DNA of 64,000 nt from Streptomyces antioxidans. GTDB taxonomy: Bacteria > Actinomycetota > Actinomycetes > Streptomycetales > Streptomycetaceae. Positions within the stretch are counted from its first letter, which is position 1. The number at the start of each line of letters is the position of its first letter. Position numbers and translations under genes: made by a program. The notes beneath the pieces were generated by a model. The model was not told where the DNA came from, did no database searches, and worked only from the letters and a program-made list of their open reading frames with translations. Positions 55,939 to 64,000 of this stretch are shown here, piece by piece. The stretch lies in assembly GCF_000968685.2 (NCBI RefSeq), contig NZ_LAKD02000019.1, forward strand, positions 1 through 64,000. The letters are read 5' to 3'.

Positions 55939-57189
55939 GTGACCGACACCAGCGACACCCGGCCCGCCGACGGTGAAGCGCGAGCGCCGCGGCAGAGCCG
56001 GCTACACCGTCTGACGCGCTACATCCCCCTGATCGCCCCCGTCCTGCTGTGGGCCGTGCCCTGCTGGGTGCTCCTCTACGGCGGCCAGCACTGGCCGCTG
56101 CCCGTCACACTGGTCGGCACCGCCCTGTATGCCCTCGGCCTCATCGGTATGCCGCTCGCGCTGGTGCGCGGCCACGGCCGCCGCCAGCAGGACCGGGCGG
56201 CGATCGTCGGTGACACCCTGCTGGGCACCGGCTGGACCCTGTTCACCTGGTCCGTTCTGATCGGCGTCCTCGTGCGGCTCGCCCTGACGGTGGCCGACGC
56301 CGGCGGGAGTCAGGACCGGGCACGGATCGTCACCTGGGCCGTCCTCGGCGTAACCGCCGTACTGCTCGGCTGGGGACACGCCGAGGCCCGCCGCGTACCA
56401 CGCGTGCGTCGACTCGACGTACAACTCCCGCGTCTGGGCGCCGGGTTGGACGGCCTCCGCGTCGCCCTCATCACCGACACCCACTACGGCCCGCTCGATC
56501 GCGTTCGCTGGTCGGCACGGGTATGCGAGACGGTGAACACTCTGGAAGCGGACCTGGTCTGCCACACCGGCGACATCGCGGACGGCACGGCGGAACGCCG
56601 CCGCGCCCAGGCCGTCCCACTCGGTACCGTGCGGGCCACCCGGGCCCGGGTGTACGTCACCGGCAACCACGAGTACTACAGCGAGGCCCAGGGCTGGGTC
56701 GACCTGATGGACGAGCTGGGCTGGGAGCCGCTGCGCAACCGCCATCTGCTGCTCGAACGGGGAGGCGACACCCTCGTGGTCGCGGGCGTGGACGACGTCA
56801 CCGCCGAGTCCTCCGGCCTGGCGGGCCACCGCGCCCATCTCGCCGGAGCCCTGGACGGCGTCGACCCCGACCTGCCCGTCCTGCTCCTGGCACACCAGCC
56901 CAAGTTCATCGACCGGGCGGCAGCCGCCGGCATCGACCTCCAGCTCTCCGGCCACACCCACGGCGGCCAGATCTGGCCCTTCCACCACCTCGTCCGCATC
57001 GACCAGCCCGCCCTCGCCGGCCTCAGCCACCACGGCCCCCGCACCCTCCTCTACACCAGCCGCGGCACCGGCTTCTGGGGCCCGCCGTTCCGCGTCTTCG
57101 CCCCCAGCGAGATCACCCTGCTCGTGCTCCGCTCCCCGCACCCGCCCAAGGCGGACACCCGTCAGACGCCCGCTCGGCGCACGATCTGA
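55939..57189 (+). CDS. Membrane-anchored metallophosphoesterase
   Basis: A 416-aa protein with four N-terminal membrane helices (~30-150) and a C-terminal calcineurin-like phosphoesterase domain. All metal-binding motifs are present: LITDTHYG (~176), HTGDIADG (~210), GNHEYY (~240), AHQPKF (~315) and SGHTHGGQ (~337). It resembles YkuE/YaeI-type enzymes, which act at the membrane on phospholipid or nucleotide diesters. The GTG start follows GGGAGGGGAAGC. It is followed by an SRPBCC-like gene. Confidence 0.93.
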   Translation: MTDTSDTRPADGEARAPRQSRLHRLTRYIPLIAPVLLWAVPCWVLLYGGQHWPLPVTLVGTALYALGLIGMPLALVRGHGRRQQDRAAIVGDTLLGTGWTLFTWSVLIGVLVRLALTVADAGGSQDRARIVTWAVLGVTAVLLGWGHAEARRVPRVRRLDVQLPRLGAGLDGLRVALITDTHYGPLDRVRWSARVCETVNTLEADLVCHTGDIADGTAERRRAQAVPLGTVRATRARVYVTGNHEYYSEAQGWVDLMDELGWEPLRNRHLLLERGGDTLVVAGVDDVTAESSGLAGHRAHLAGALDGVDPDLPVLLLAHQPKFIDRAAAAGIDLQLSGHTHGGQIWPFHHLVRIDQPALAGLSHHGPRTLLYTSRGTGFWGPPFRVFAPSEITLLVLRSPHPPKADTRQTPARRTI

Positions 57190-57226
57190 TCCGCGCGTTG
57201 GCAGCTCTTCCGGGATGGAGGCCGTG

Positions 57227-57757
57227 ATGGGAATTCCGTTGGTGTGGGGCGCGACCGACGCGGAGGTTCGCGCCGGGTATCCGTGCGATGGAGTCCTCCC
57301 GGGTCCACGGAGTTCCTGGTACCGGGCGGTGACGGTACGAGCGGGGGTCTCATGCGTGTTCCGTTGGCTCTGCCAGTTGCGGGTCGCCCCCTACAGCTAC
57401 GACCTCCTGGACAACATGGGCCGCCGGAGCCCACGGCGGCTGACCCCCGGGGCCGGGGAACTCGCCATCGGCCAGCGCGTCATGACGATCTTCGAGCTTG
57501 TCTCCTTCGAGACCGACCGGCACCTCACGCTGAAGCTGACCGACCCCCGCGGCCTGCGCCTGTTCGGCGGGTTCGCCGTCTCCTACACGGTCGCTGACAC
57601 CGGCCGCGGCACCACCAGGCTGGTGGCCAAGTTGGCGGTCGGGGAACGTAACGGACTGCTGGGGAGGGCGCGCACCCCTCTGCTGGCCTGGGGGGATCTG
57701 CTCATGATGCGAAAGCAGTTGCTCACCCTGCGAGACTTGGCCGAGAGCCACGGATGA
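57227..57757 (+). CDS. SRPBCC-like hypothetical protein (176 aa)
   Basis: A soluble protein resembling actinobacterial SRPBCC-superfamily hypotheticals, judged from the pattern W-C-Q-L-R-V-A-P-Y-S-Y-D-L-L-D-N followed by RRSPR and a beta-rich C-terminal half ending in a long helix. Such folds bind hydrophobic ligands in a deep pocket. I prefer the ATG at 57227, which has GGAGG five bases upstream; the ATG at 57215 overlaps that site. It stands between the metallophosphoesterase and the acyl-CoA ligase genes. Confidence 0.75.
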   Translation: MGIPLVWGATDAEVRAGYPCDGVLPGPRSSWYRAVTVRAGVSCVFRWLCQLRVAPYSYDLLDNMGRRSPRRLTPGAGELAIGQRVMTIFELVSFETDRHLTLKLTDPRGLRLFGGFAVSYTVADTGRGTTRLVAKLAVGERNGLLGRARTPLLAWGDLLMMRKQLLTLRDLAESHG

Positions 57758-57867
57758 CGGAACGGCCCGGCCGCCCGCCATGGTCCACGCGGCGCTCCCG
57801 GTAACGCCACTCCCGTCCGCAGGGCAGCGGGCCCCTTGACACCTTCTGCTTCCGCCCCCTTCAATCC

Positions 57868-57891
57868 CATACCGAGCGACCGCTCGGTATG
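57868..57891. promoter_or_regulatory. Perfect TetR-type operator upstream of acyl-CoA ligase
   Basis: CATACCGAGCG-AC-CGCTCGGTATG is an 11-bp perfect inverted repeat with a 2-bp spacer, 48 bases before the ligase start, of the ACCGAnCG/CGnTCGGT class bound by TetR/AcrR regulators. No tetR gene lies next to it. Confidence 0.85.
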
Positions 57892-57938
57892 TAGTGCCAG
57901 GGGCTGGCCTGGCGGTGGTGTGGTGGGAGGGCCGAGAC

Positions 57939-59642
57939 ATGACGGTGCCCGAGGTGCCCCCGTGGGGTGCACTGTTCCCGGCCGGTGTCGAAGCGGAGAT
58001 GGCTGTGGGCCACCACTCCCTCGCGGATGCGTGGAAAGCCCGCGTGGTGAAGGCCCCGGACGCCCCGGCGCTGCGCTACTTCGACGGTGCCATGTCGGCG
58101 CGGGAGGCGGACTCGGCATCGGACGCGCTGGCGGCGGCGTTTGAGGCCCGCGGGACCAGGCGGGGCGACCGCGTCGGGGTCTACCTGCAGAACATCCCGC
58201 AGTACGCAATGGTGTTGCTGGCCCTGTGGAAGCTGGGTGCCACGGCGCTGGGGCTCAATCCGATGTACCGGCGGCACGAGCTGCGCCGTCTCATCGACGA
58301 CGCCGGGGCGGTCGGGCTCGTATGCGCGGACGCCGACGTCCAGGAAACGCTCGGCACCCTCGGAGGAAGCACGGTCCGGTGGCTCATCAGTACGTCGGCG
58401 CTGGACTACCAGTCCCGCGATGACCCGCGGGTCTTCGCGACGACGGATCGCCCCGCACCGGCCCCGGACGGCGATCTGGTCGCGCTGATCCGGGAGTTCG
58501 CGGGCGCGCGGCCCACGCCCGTGGCACTGACCCACGACGATGTCGCGCTGCTGACCTACACCTCCGGCACGACCGGACCGCCGAAGGGTGCCATGAACAC
58601 CCACGGCAACGTCCTCAACGTGGTGACGACCTACCGGGCGTGGACTGGCCTGGCCGACGGAGACGTCGTGCTTGCCCTCGCGCCGCTGTTCCACATCACC
58701 GGCTCCGTGGTCAACGCGGCCATCTCGCTGCTCACGAACACCACGCTCGTCCTCGCCGACCGGTTCCGTCCCGACGTCGTCCTGGACGCCTTCGCCGAGC
58801 ACCGTGTCACCTTCACCATCGGCTCCATCACGGCGTACAACGCGCTCTGCGGGCTGCCCCGGGCCGAGCGCGAGCACTTCGCGTCGGTGAAGGCGCTGTA
58901 CTCCGGTGGTGCTCCGATCCCGCCGGCGACCGTCGAGCGGTTCCAGAGCCGCTTCGGCGTCTACCTCCACAACGGATACGGGATGACGGAGACGACGTCC
59001 GCCGTCATCGCGGTGCCCCCGGGGCGGCGGGCACCGGTCCACCAGCCGAGCGGGACGCTGTCCATCGGGGTGCCCCTGCCGAACATCACGGCCCGCGTCG
59101 TGGACGTCCAGGGCCGTCCGGTGGCCAGCGGGGAGCAGGGCGAACTCGAACTGAGCGGGCCGCAGGTGGTGCCCGGGTACTGGGGAAATCCCGAGGCCAC
59201 CGAGCACACCATGCCACGGGGCCGGCTGCGTACCGGTGACGGCGCCATCATCGACGAGCAGGGCTGGGTCTACCTCGTGGACCGGCTCAAGGACCAGATC
59301 AACGTGTCCGGCTACAAGGTATGGCCGCGCGAGGTCGAGGACGTGCTGTACGAACACCCGTCGGTGCACGAGGCCGCCGTCGTGGGGCACCCCGACGACT
59401 ACCGGGGCGAAACAGTCGTCGCCTATGTCTCGCTCAAGTCGGGCAGAAGCGCCACGGCGGAGGAGCTGATCGCCTTCTCCCGCGAACGGCTGGCCGCCTA
59501 CAAATGCCCCCGCCTGGTCCATCTCGTCGCCGACCTGCCCAAGACCCAGACCGGCAAGATCCGGCGCGCCGAACTCCGCCAAACCCCTCCCACCGGGTCC
59601 AACCCTTCGGCGACCGGGCCCACCCCCTCGGCGAAGGACTGA
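57939..59642 (+). CDS. AMP-dependent acyl-CoA synthetase (long-chain/aryl acid type)
   Basis: A 567-aa ligase that activates a carboxylic acid through acyl-AMP to acyl-CoA. It has the P-loop-like YTSGTTGPPKG (~206), the GYGMTETT motif (~346), the adenylate-binding TGDGAI...GWVYLVDRLKD (~427-445) and the C-terminal lysine in KTQTGKIRR (~537). The ATG at 57939 has GGGAGG upstream. Substrate is uncertain: fatty or aromatic acid. A TetR-type operator precedes it. The C-terminus ends in a short PSATGPTPSA repeat. Acyl-CoA dehydrogenase and other beta-oxidation genes are not adjacent. Confidence 0.92.
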   Translation: MTVPEVPPWGALFPAGVEAEMAVGHHSLADAWKARVVKAPDAPALRYFDGAMSAREADSASDALAAAFEARGTRRGDRVGVYLQNIPQYAMVLLALWKLGATALGLNPMYRRHELRRLIDDAGAVGLVCADADVQETLGTLGGSTVRWLISTSALDYQSRDDPRVFATTDRPAPAPDGDLVALIREFAGARPTPVALTHDDVALLTYTSGTTGPPKGAMNTHGNVLNVVTTYRAWTGLADGDVVLALAPLFHITGSVVNAAISLLTNTTLVLADRFRPDVVLDAFAEHRVTFTIGSITAYNALCGLPRAEREHFASVKALYSGGAPIPPATVERFQSRFGVYLHNGYGMTETTSAVIAVPPGRRAPVHQPSGTLSIGVPLPNITARVVDVQGRPVASGEQGELELSGPQVVPGYWGNPEATEHTMPRGRLRTGDGAIIDEQGWVYLVDRLKDQINVSGYKVWPREVEDVLYEHPSVHEAAVVGHPDDYRGETVVAYVSLKSGRSATAEELIAFSRERLAAYKCPRLVHLVADLPKTQTGKIRRAELRQTPPTGSNPSATGPTPSAKD

Positions 59643-59754
59643 CCCGTTCTGCACCCGGCGAAGGGCCTGGTCGCCACCGGCCCGCTGCCACTGACGCACA
59701 CACCGTGCAGCAGGCGGCGAAGTCCTGTCAGTGGCAGGTGGCAGCATCGGGAGC

Positions 59755-61635
59755 ATGACGGATACCACGGCATTCGACTGGCGCTCGTTCCTGCTCAGGT
59801 GGAGCGGGGAATGGGCGGATTCCCTGTCGGACGACGAGACGCGGAGCGAGGACGACGAGGCCGCCCGGCAGGCGCGGTGGCTGGGGTTCCCGCCCGCGTC
59901 CGAGGAGCGGATCGCGGCCATGGAAGCGCGCCTCGGCCGCCGGATGCCCCCGTCGTACCGGGAGTTCCTGAAGGTCAGTGATGGGTGGCGGCATGCGGGC
60001 GGGTTCGTGTGGCTGCTGGCGGGGACCGAGGACGCGCACTGGCACAACAACGAGTCGGGCCTCGCGGGCCTGGATGAGGACGAGCTGGACGAGGTGCGGA
60101 GGGAGGCGGGCATCTGGCGGCGCGGGCTGCAGCTCGATGTGGAGTCCGACGTCACCCACGTCCTGCTGGATCCCGAGGACGTGGACGAGGACGGTGAGTG
60201 GGCCGTGTACACGTGGGCGAGCTGGCGGGCCGCGCCACCCGAGTGGCAGGCGAACTTCCTTGCGTTCATGCGGGACATGTACCGGGAGTTCCACAGCCTG
60301 CGTGCGCACCAGAGCGAGGAGGAGGAGCCGGTTTTCGCCAACGACACGACGCGGGAGCTGGACGCCCAGGTGGAGGAGGCCCGGCTGGAGGCGCTGCGCG
60401 GCGGATGGGAACGAGCCGCGGCGGCGCTGGACGAGGCCAATGCGTACGGCAGGCCTCGGGCCGTGGGGCTGGGCGACCAGATACGCCGCCTGCTCGGACG
60501 GACCGGCATAGACTTCGACGCCCTGGTGACGGACCGGCAGTACGCTCCCGAGCTGCTGCCACCGCTGGTCGCCGAGCACGCGGCGCACTCGTACCCGGAC
60601 GACTCCACGCTGACGTTCCCTCTGCGGGGTGCCGACGACGACCTGGTGTCGCTGGCCCACGCCACGCTGGAGCAGGTGCGGAACGGCACGTACCGGTACA
60701 CCGCGGCCGGACCGTTCGGGGAAGCGGTCGAGCGGGCGCGGGAGCTGGCGCGGTGGGGAGACACCGACGGGGCATGGCGGACACTGATCAGCGCTCTGCC
60801 CCTGTGGGAGCCGCTGGGTCCTGACCACCTGGCGCCGCTGGGGTGGGTGGCGGACCCCGTACTCGGGCCGCTGCTGACTCCGGAGCGGGGCCGCGAGCTG
60901 CTGTCCACTCCAAGGGGCGGACAGACCGGCGAGGCACCGGGCCCGGCGGCCGGGCTCGACCCGAGCGGCCTGGCGTGGCTCGCGGAGCCGGAGCCGGGCG
61001 GCAACCGCACGTCCTACCGGTTCGTCCTGGTGGAAGGCGTGGAGCCGGAGGAGTTGCCCGACCGTCTCACGGACGGGTCCGGCACCGTGCTGACCGAACC
61101 CATGACCTTCTGGGAGGCGCGTGACAGGTCGCGGCATGGCCAGCGGGTGTTCTCGTCCTACGACGACAGGGCTCTCATGGCGGTCGGCCGGGCGGGCCGC
61201 GGCTGGAGCTTCGCCTTCGACGGCGACGACCCCGCTTCGTTCGACCTGCGGCGGTTCGTCTCCCCGGCCGCGGCGTCCAGTGCGGGCACGCGCGCGGTGG
61301 TGGTGTGGAGCGGCCTGAGGACACGGCACGGGGAGCCGTTCTTCCACCTTTCGGTGGCGCGAGACGGTGTCGAGGAGTTCGCGTTCACGTACGCCGATGG
61401 CGAGGTCCGGTCACGCGGGGAGATACCGCAGGCGCTGGACCCGAGCGGGTTCTTCGGTGGCCTGGAGGACAGCGCCGAGGTGGAACGGTCGCTGCTGGAG
61501 GCGCTGACCGGCGAGTTCGGTGCCCATCTGCCGCGTCACGCCATCGTGAACGGTCGGCTGCACACGTTCGCCACCCGCTCGTGGACGCGGCCGCCGAGGA
61601 ATGGCGAGACCTACACGGTGGTCGTCATGGACTGA
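59755..61635 (+). CDS. Large SMI1/KNR4 (SUKH)-domain protein
   Basis: A 626-aa cytoplasmic protein. Residues ~40-170 are a SMI1/KNR4 domain: WLGFPPASEERIAAMEARLG, MPPSYREFLKVSDGW. In bacteria SUKH domains are often immunity proteins for contact-dependent or polymorphic toxins. The remaining ~450 residues are acidic and show no domain I know; they include a stretch around FRFVLVEGVEP...VGRAGRGWSFAFDGD and an RSRGEIPQALDPSGFF segment. It overlaps the convergent oxidoreductase by 11 bases. No toxin gene is seen nearby, so immunity is only one possible role. Confidence 0.8.
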   Translation: MTDTTAFDWRSFLLRWSGEWADSLSDDETRSEDDEAARQARWLGFPPASEERIAAMEARLGRRMPPSYREFLKVSDGWRHAGGFVWLLAGTEDAHWHNNESGLAGLDEDELDEVRREAGIWRRGLQLDVESDVTHVLLDPEDVDEDGEWAVYTWASWRAAPPEWQANFLAFMRDMYREFHSLRAHQSEEEEPVFANDTTRELDAQVEEARLEALRGGWERAAAALDEANAYGRPRAVGLGDQIRRLLGRTGIDFDALVTDRQYAPELLPPLVAEHAAHSYPDDSTLTFPLRGADDDLVSLAHATLEQVRNGTYRYTAAGPFGEAVERARELARWGDTDGAWRTLISALPLWEPLGPDHLAPLGWVADPVLGPLLTPERGRELLSTPRGGQTGEAPGPAAGLDPSGLAWLAEPEPGGNRTSYRFVLVEGVEPEELPDRLTDGSGTVLTEPMTFWEARDRSRHGQRVFSSYDDRALMAVGRAGRGWSFAFDGDDPASFDLRRFVSPAAASSAGTRAVVVWSGLRTRHGEPFFHLSVARDGVEEFAFTYADGEVRSRGEIPQALDPSGFFGGLEDSAEVERSLLEALTGEFGAHLPRHAIVNGRLHTFATRSWTRPPRNGETYTVVVMD

Positions 61636-63112
61636 CCGCGGGAGCTTCGCTCATCTCCGGGCGCCCCAGTGCGCGCAGCGCGGAACGGGCCGCGTTGTGG
61701 CCACTCATGCCGTGGGCACCGGCGCCCGGTGGAGTGGCCGCCGAGCAGAGGAAGACTCCCGGCACGCCCGTGCGGTACGGATCGGGGACCATCCGGGGAC
61801 GCGTCACCAGCTGGAGCGGGGTGTTGGCGCCGGAGATGATGTCTCCCCCGACGTAGTTGGCGTTGTACCGCTCCAGTTCCGCGGTGGACATGGCCGTCAG
61901 GGAGACGATCCGTTCCCGTGTTCCGGGTGCGAAGCGCTCGAACTGCCGCAGCATGGCCGAGGTGGCGTCCCCGGCGTAGCCGTGCGGCACATGCGCGTAG
62001 GCGGAGACGGGGTGGATGCCACCAGACGAGCGGCCGGGGTCGGCCAGATACTGCTGCGAGACCAGCATGAAGGGCCGCTGGGGCATCCGGCCCCGGTGCA
62101 CCTCACGCTCGGCATGGGCGATCTCCTCGAAGGTCCCGCCCAGGTGTACGGTGCCCGCCCGGCGGCAGTACTCGGCGCGCCACGGGATGCCGCCCTCGAC
62201 GGCGAGGTCCAGTTTGCACGCCCCGGGACCATGGCGGAAACGGGCGTAGGCCCGCCGGACCCGTGCGGGCAGCCGATCGCCGATCACCTCTGCCGCGGCG
62301 GCCGGAACCAGGTCGAGCATGACGGCGTCGGACGGGGGCAGCTCCTCGAGGGAGCGGACCCGCACACCGGTCTCGATGCGCCCGCCCGCCTCGATGAGCA
62401 GCGCGGCCAGCGCGTCGGTGATGGCGCGCGAGCCGCCCTTGGCCGCCGGCCAGCCGAACCGGTGCCCCATCGCGATGATCATGAGCCCGATGGCGGCCCC
62501 GACCGGCTGCGTCAGCGGGCCGAACAGGTGTGCCGCCACCCCGCCGAAGACACCGCGCGCCTCATCGGTGCGGAACCGCTTGGCCACCAGCGCCGCGGGC
62601 TGAAGGGCATGGAGGCCGAAGCGGGCGAGCCGAAGCGGATGGCGGGGCACCCGTGCCAGGGGGCGCATGACCGCCTCGGCGAACACCTCCGCGTCCGCCG
62701 CCAGGGGCCCGAACAGCCGCCGCCAGGCGTGGCCGTCCGCGCCGAACCCGTCCGCCGTCCTCCCGACCGACCGGTACAGCGCGCCCGCGCCACCGGAGTC
62801 CAGCGGATGCGCGAGATCCACCTCGGGCCACAGCCACTCCAGTCCGTACGGCTTGAGGTCCAGCGAGCGCAGGAACGGTGAACCGGCGCCCACCACGTGC
62901 GCCGAGGAGCAGTGGTCGAACACCACGCCGGGCACGCCGAGTTCACCGCTGCGGGTGCCACCGCCGATGGTGTCCGACGCTTCGAGCACGGTGACCCGGA
63001 AGCCGCCGAGGGCCAGGGTGACGGCGGCGGCCAGCCCGTTCGGGCCAGCCCCCACCACGATGGCTTCGCCACTTCCCGTACGAGGCCTCATGGGCCCAGT
63101 CTGCCCGCTCAC
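61625..63112 (-). CDS. Phytoene desaturase-like FAD-dependent oxidoreductase
   Basis: A 495-aa flavoprotein of the phytoene dehydrogenase/retinol saturase group (CrtI-like). It has the FAD motif VVGAGPNGLAAAVTLALGG near residue 15, the downstream FDHCSSAHVVG, and the C-terminal VFLCSAATPPGAGAHGMSGHNAA. The GTG at 63112 is chosen: it overlaps the previous stop (GTGA) and has AAGGAGG eight bases upstream, so it is coupled to the gene before it. An ATG at 63091 is the alternative. Substrate is unknown; no carotenoid genes are adjacent. Confidence 0.88.
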   Translation of the reverse strand: MSGQTGPMRPRTGSGEAIVVGAGPNGLAAAVTLALGGFRVTVLEASDTIGGGTRSGELGVPGVVFDHCSSAHVVGAGSPFLRSLDLKPYGLEWLWPEVDLAHPLDSGGAGALYRSVGRTADGFGADGHAWRRLFGPLAADAEVFAEAVMRPLARVPRHPLRLARFGLHALQPAALVAKRFRTDEARGVFGGVAAHLFGPLTQPVGAAIGLMIIAMGHRFGWPAAKGGSRAITDALAALLIEAGGRIETGVRVRSLEELPPSDAVMLDLVPAAAAEVIGDRLPARVRRAYARFRHGPGACKLDLAVEGGIPWRAEYCRRAGTVHLGGTFEEIAHAEREVHRGRMPQRPFMLVSQQYLADPGRSSGGIHPVSAYAHVPHGYAGDATSAMLRQFERFAPGTRERIVSLTAMSTAELERYNANYVGGDIISGANTPLQLVTRPRMVPDPYRTGVPGVFLCSAATPPGAGAHGMSGHNAARSALRALGRPEMSEAPAVSP

Positions 63113-64000
63113 ACGGGCATGTCCTCCTTGACGGGGCTGTTGTGGTACGCGGCGACGCGCCACTCGGCGTCCTGTTTGACCAGCGCCCAGGTGGAACGGA
63201 TGGCGTTCTCCGCGGTCACCTCCGTCTCCCCGGCCGCCAGCACGGCCCCGCGGACGACGGCCACCGCCGCGCTGTCGCCCAGGAGCCGCACATCCACGAC
63301 GTCACCGACCGCCCTGCTGCCCTTGTACGGGCCCTGGAACGCTTCCCCCATACGGGTTGCGATCTCTTCCCGGCCCTTGCGCAGATACCCGAAAGCGATC
63401 ATCGTCGCGTCGGCGGTGAACACATCGGCCAGTGCCCGCGCGTCCTGCTCCGACCAGGCCGCGACCAGCCGCTCCAACACGGCGACCACGGCCTTCTTCT
63501 CGGTCTCGCTCTCCAGCATCGGGGTCCTTCCCTCGTGCGTCTCGTCCGTGTACGTCGGGTCCGTCGTGGGCGCGGGCGCCGCGGACCCGCCCTCCGCGGC
63601 CGTGGACGGCCGCGGGGGGCAGACCGTCGGCGCGGGGAGTCCGGTGTGTTCGGGGGGAAGGTCGTACTGCGCGGGGTGGCGAGGGCCCCGCAGCAGCGCC
63701 CTGAGCGTGCGGGCGTTGAACACCTCCCGGGGCGGGGTGGTGAGGGTGAGCGCCTTGAACAGGGCCTGGGATGCGACCGGATCGCAGGCGGCGGTGATGC
63801 GCAGCCGGTCCGAGCAGCGCTGCAGCAGCTTCCGCCGCGCGGATGGCGCGGGCCCCTCCGTCCCCGGATAGCGAAGGTCCTCGTTGGACGCCATCGCCCA
63901 CGCGATGTCGGTGGCGCGGATGATCGCTTCCTGGGCCCGGCCGTAGCCCTCCTCGTCGAGCGGGCCCCGTGCGAACTCTTCGCGCAGCGCGACCGCGCTC
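63109..64000 (-). CDS. FAD monooxygenase C-terminus in frame with a SnoaL/SgcJ-like domain (partial at window edge)
   Basis: The frame is open from the window edge to 63109. The upstream part (ALREEFARG..., IIRATDIAWAMASNEDLRYP) is the C-terminal end of an FAD-dependent monooxygenase, cut by the window. After a Pro/Ala/Thr-rich linker of about 50 residues it continues into a ~136-residue NTF2-like domain of the SgcJ/EcaC/SnoaL type (AVLERLVAAWSEQDARALADVFTADATMI, ending VKEDMPV). An ATG at 63519 with GAGGGAAGGA upstream could start the second domain separately, so one fused protein or two overlapping products remain possible. Its stop overlaps the next gene's start. Confidence 0.75.
   Translation of the reverse strand, partial: SAVALREEFARGPLDEEGYGRAQEAIIRATDIAWAMASNEDLRYPGTEGPAPSARRKLLQRCSDRLRITAACDPVASQALFKALTLTTPPREVFNARTLRALLRGPRHPAQYDLPPEHTGLPAPTVCPPRPSTAAEGGSAAPAPTTDPTYTDETHEGRTPMLESETEKKAVVAVLERLVAAWSEQDARALADVFTADATMIAFGYLRKGREEIATRMGEAFQGPYKGSRAVGDVVDVRLLGDSAAVAVVRGAVLAAGETEVTAENAIRSTWALVKQDAEWRVAAYHNSPVKEDMPV
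63517..63535 (-). promoter_or_regulatory. Internal ribosome site and ATG before the SnoaL-like domain
   Basis: GAGGGAAGGA followed after six bases by ATG at 63519, in frame with the monooxygenase reading frame. It would allow independent translation of a 136-aa SnoaL-like protein. Confidence 0.5.

Noticed and set aside
57861..61010. Long minus-strand open frame opposite the acyl-CoA ligase and SUKH genes
   Set aside because: Same artefact; it spans two well-supported plus-strand genes and their intergenic gap.

Overview
The window reads as chromosomal DNA of a Streptomyces, probably one of the large-genome species. GC content is very high, GTG (and one TTG) starts are common, leucine TTA codons are almost absent, and many genes overlap by 4 bases. 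Genus markers include rbpA with a sigma-R type promoter, a DasR-box chitinase promoter, ROK regulators beside glycosidases, and DesK/LiaS-type histidine kinases. From memory, rbpA - fxsA - ppm - lnt - Lrp - acyl-CoA dehydrogenase - chitinase follows the order of the S. coelicolor SCO1421-SCO1429 neighbourhood. I saw no tRNA, rRNA, CRISPR array, transposase or integrase.

Layout. 95-4651: rhamnulokinase followed by LutABC, a route from rhamnulose to pyruvate. 4830-6706: a 63-aa protein and a class B penicillin-binding protein, each with an early TTA codon. 6936-11128: ROK regulator and GH2 beta-galactosidase. 11201-14956 (minus): peroxiredoxin, GMC oxidoreductase, a small TTA-containing protein, amidase. 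15177-19499: MMPL exporter with a two-component system. 19518-22156 (minus): FAD monooxygenase and MFS exporter. The MMPL and MFS transcription units are each preceded by a copy of one ~127-bp repeat. 22526-26817 (minus): GH16 glucanase, two ROK regulators, ankyrin protein. 27078-28947: small membrane protein and an FtsK-like protein whose P-loop lacks the lysine. 29063-31435: divergent MocR regulator and YczE-family membrane protein.

31692-43804 is the core block: rbpA, fxsA, remnants of an Mrp antiporter operon, a Rho_N small protein, the lnt-ppm lipoprotein/glycan pair, amidohydrolase, Lrp regulator, a conserved small protein, acyl-CoA dehydrogenase and secreted GH18 chitinase. 44022-50247 holds a 44-aa zinc-ribbon protein, a GAF regulator with an aldehyde dehydrogenase, a dienelactone hydrolase-like protein, a hypothetical protein and a DUF4331 protein. 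50252-55567 (minus) is a sugar-acid unit: GntR regulator, lipoprotein binding protein, two permeases and a ManD-type mannonate dehydratase, with a clear operator. 55756-64000 holds a 27-aa membrane peptide, metallophosphoesterase, SRPBCC-like protein, acyl-CoA ligase with a perfect TetR-type palindrome, a large SMI1/KNR4 protein, a phytoene-desaturase-like oxidoreductase, and a partial FAD monooxygenase that runs in frame into a SnoaL-like domain.

Overall this is an accessory-rich catabolic region wrapped around a conserved core. Recurrent themes are sugar and polysaccharide use under ROK, GntR and DasR control, exporters with linked sensors or oxygenases, candidate bldA (TTA) control, and many short tandem repeats that have expanded the ends of coding sequences. 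All assignments come from reading motifs and context; no database search was possible.
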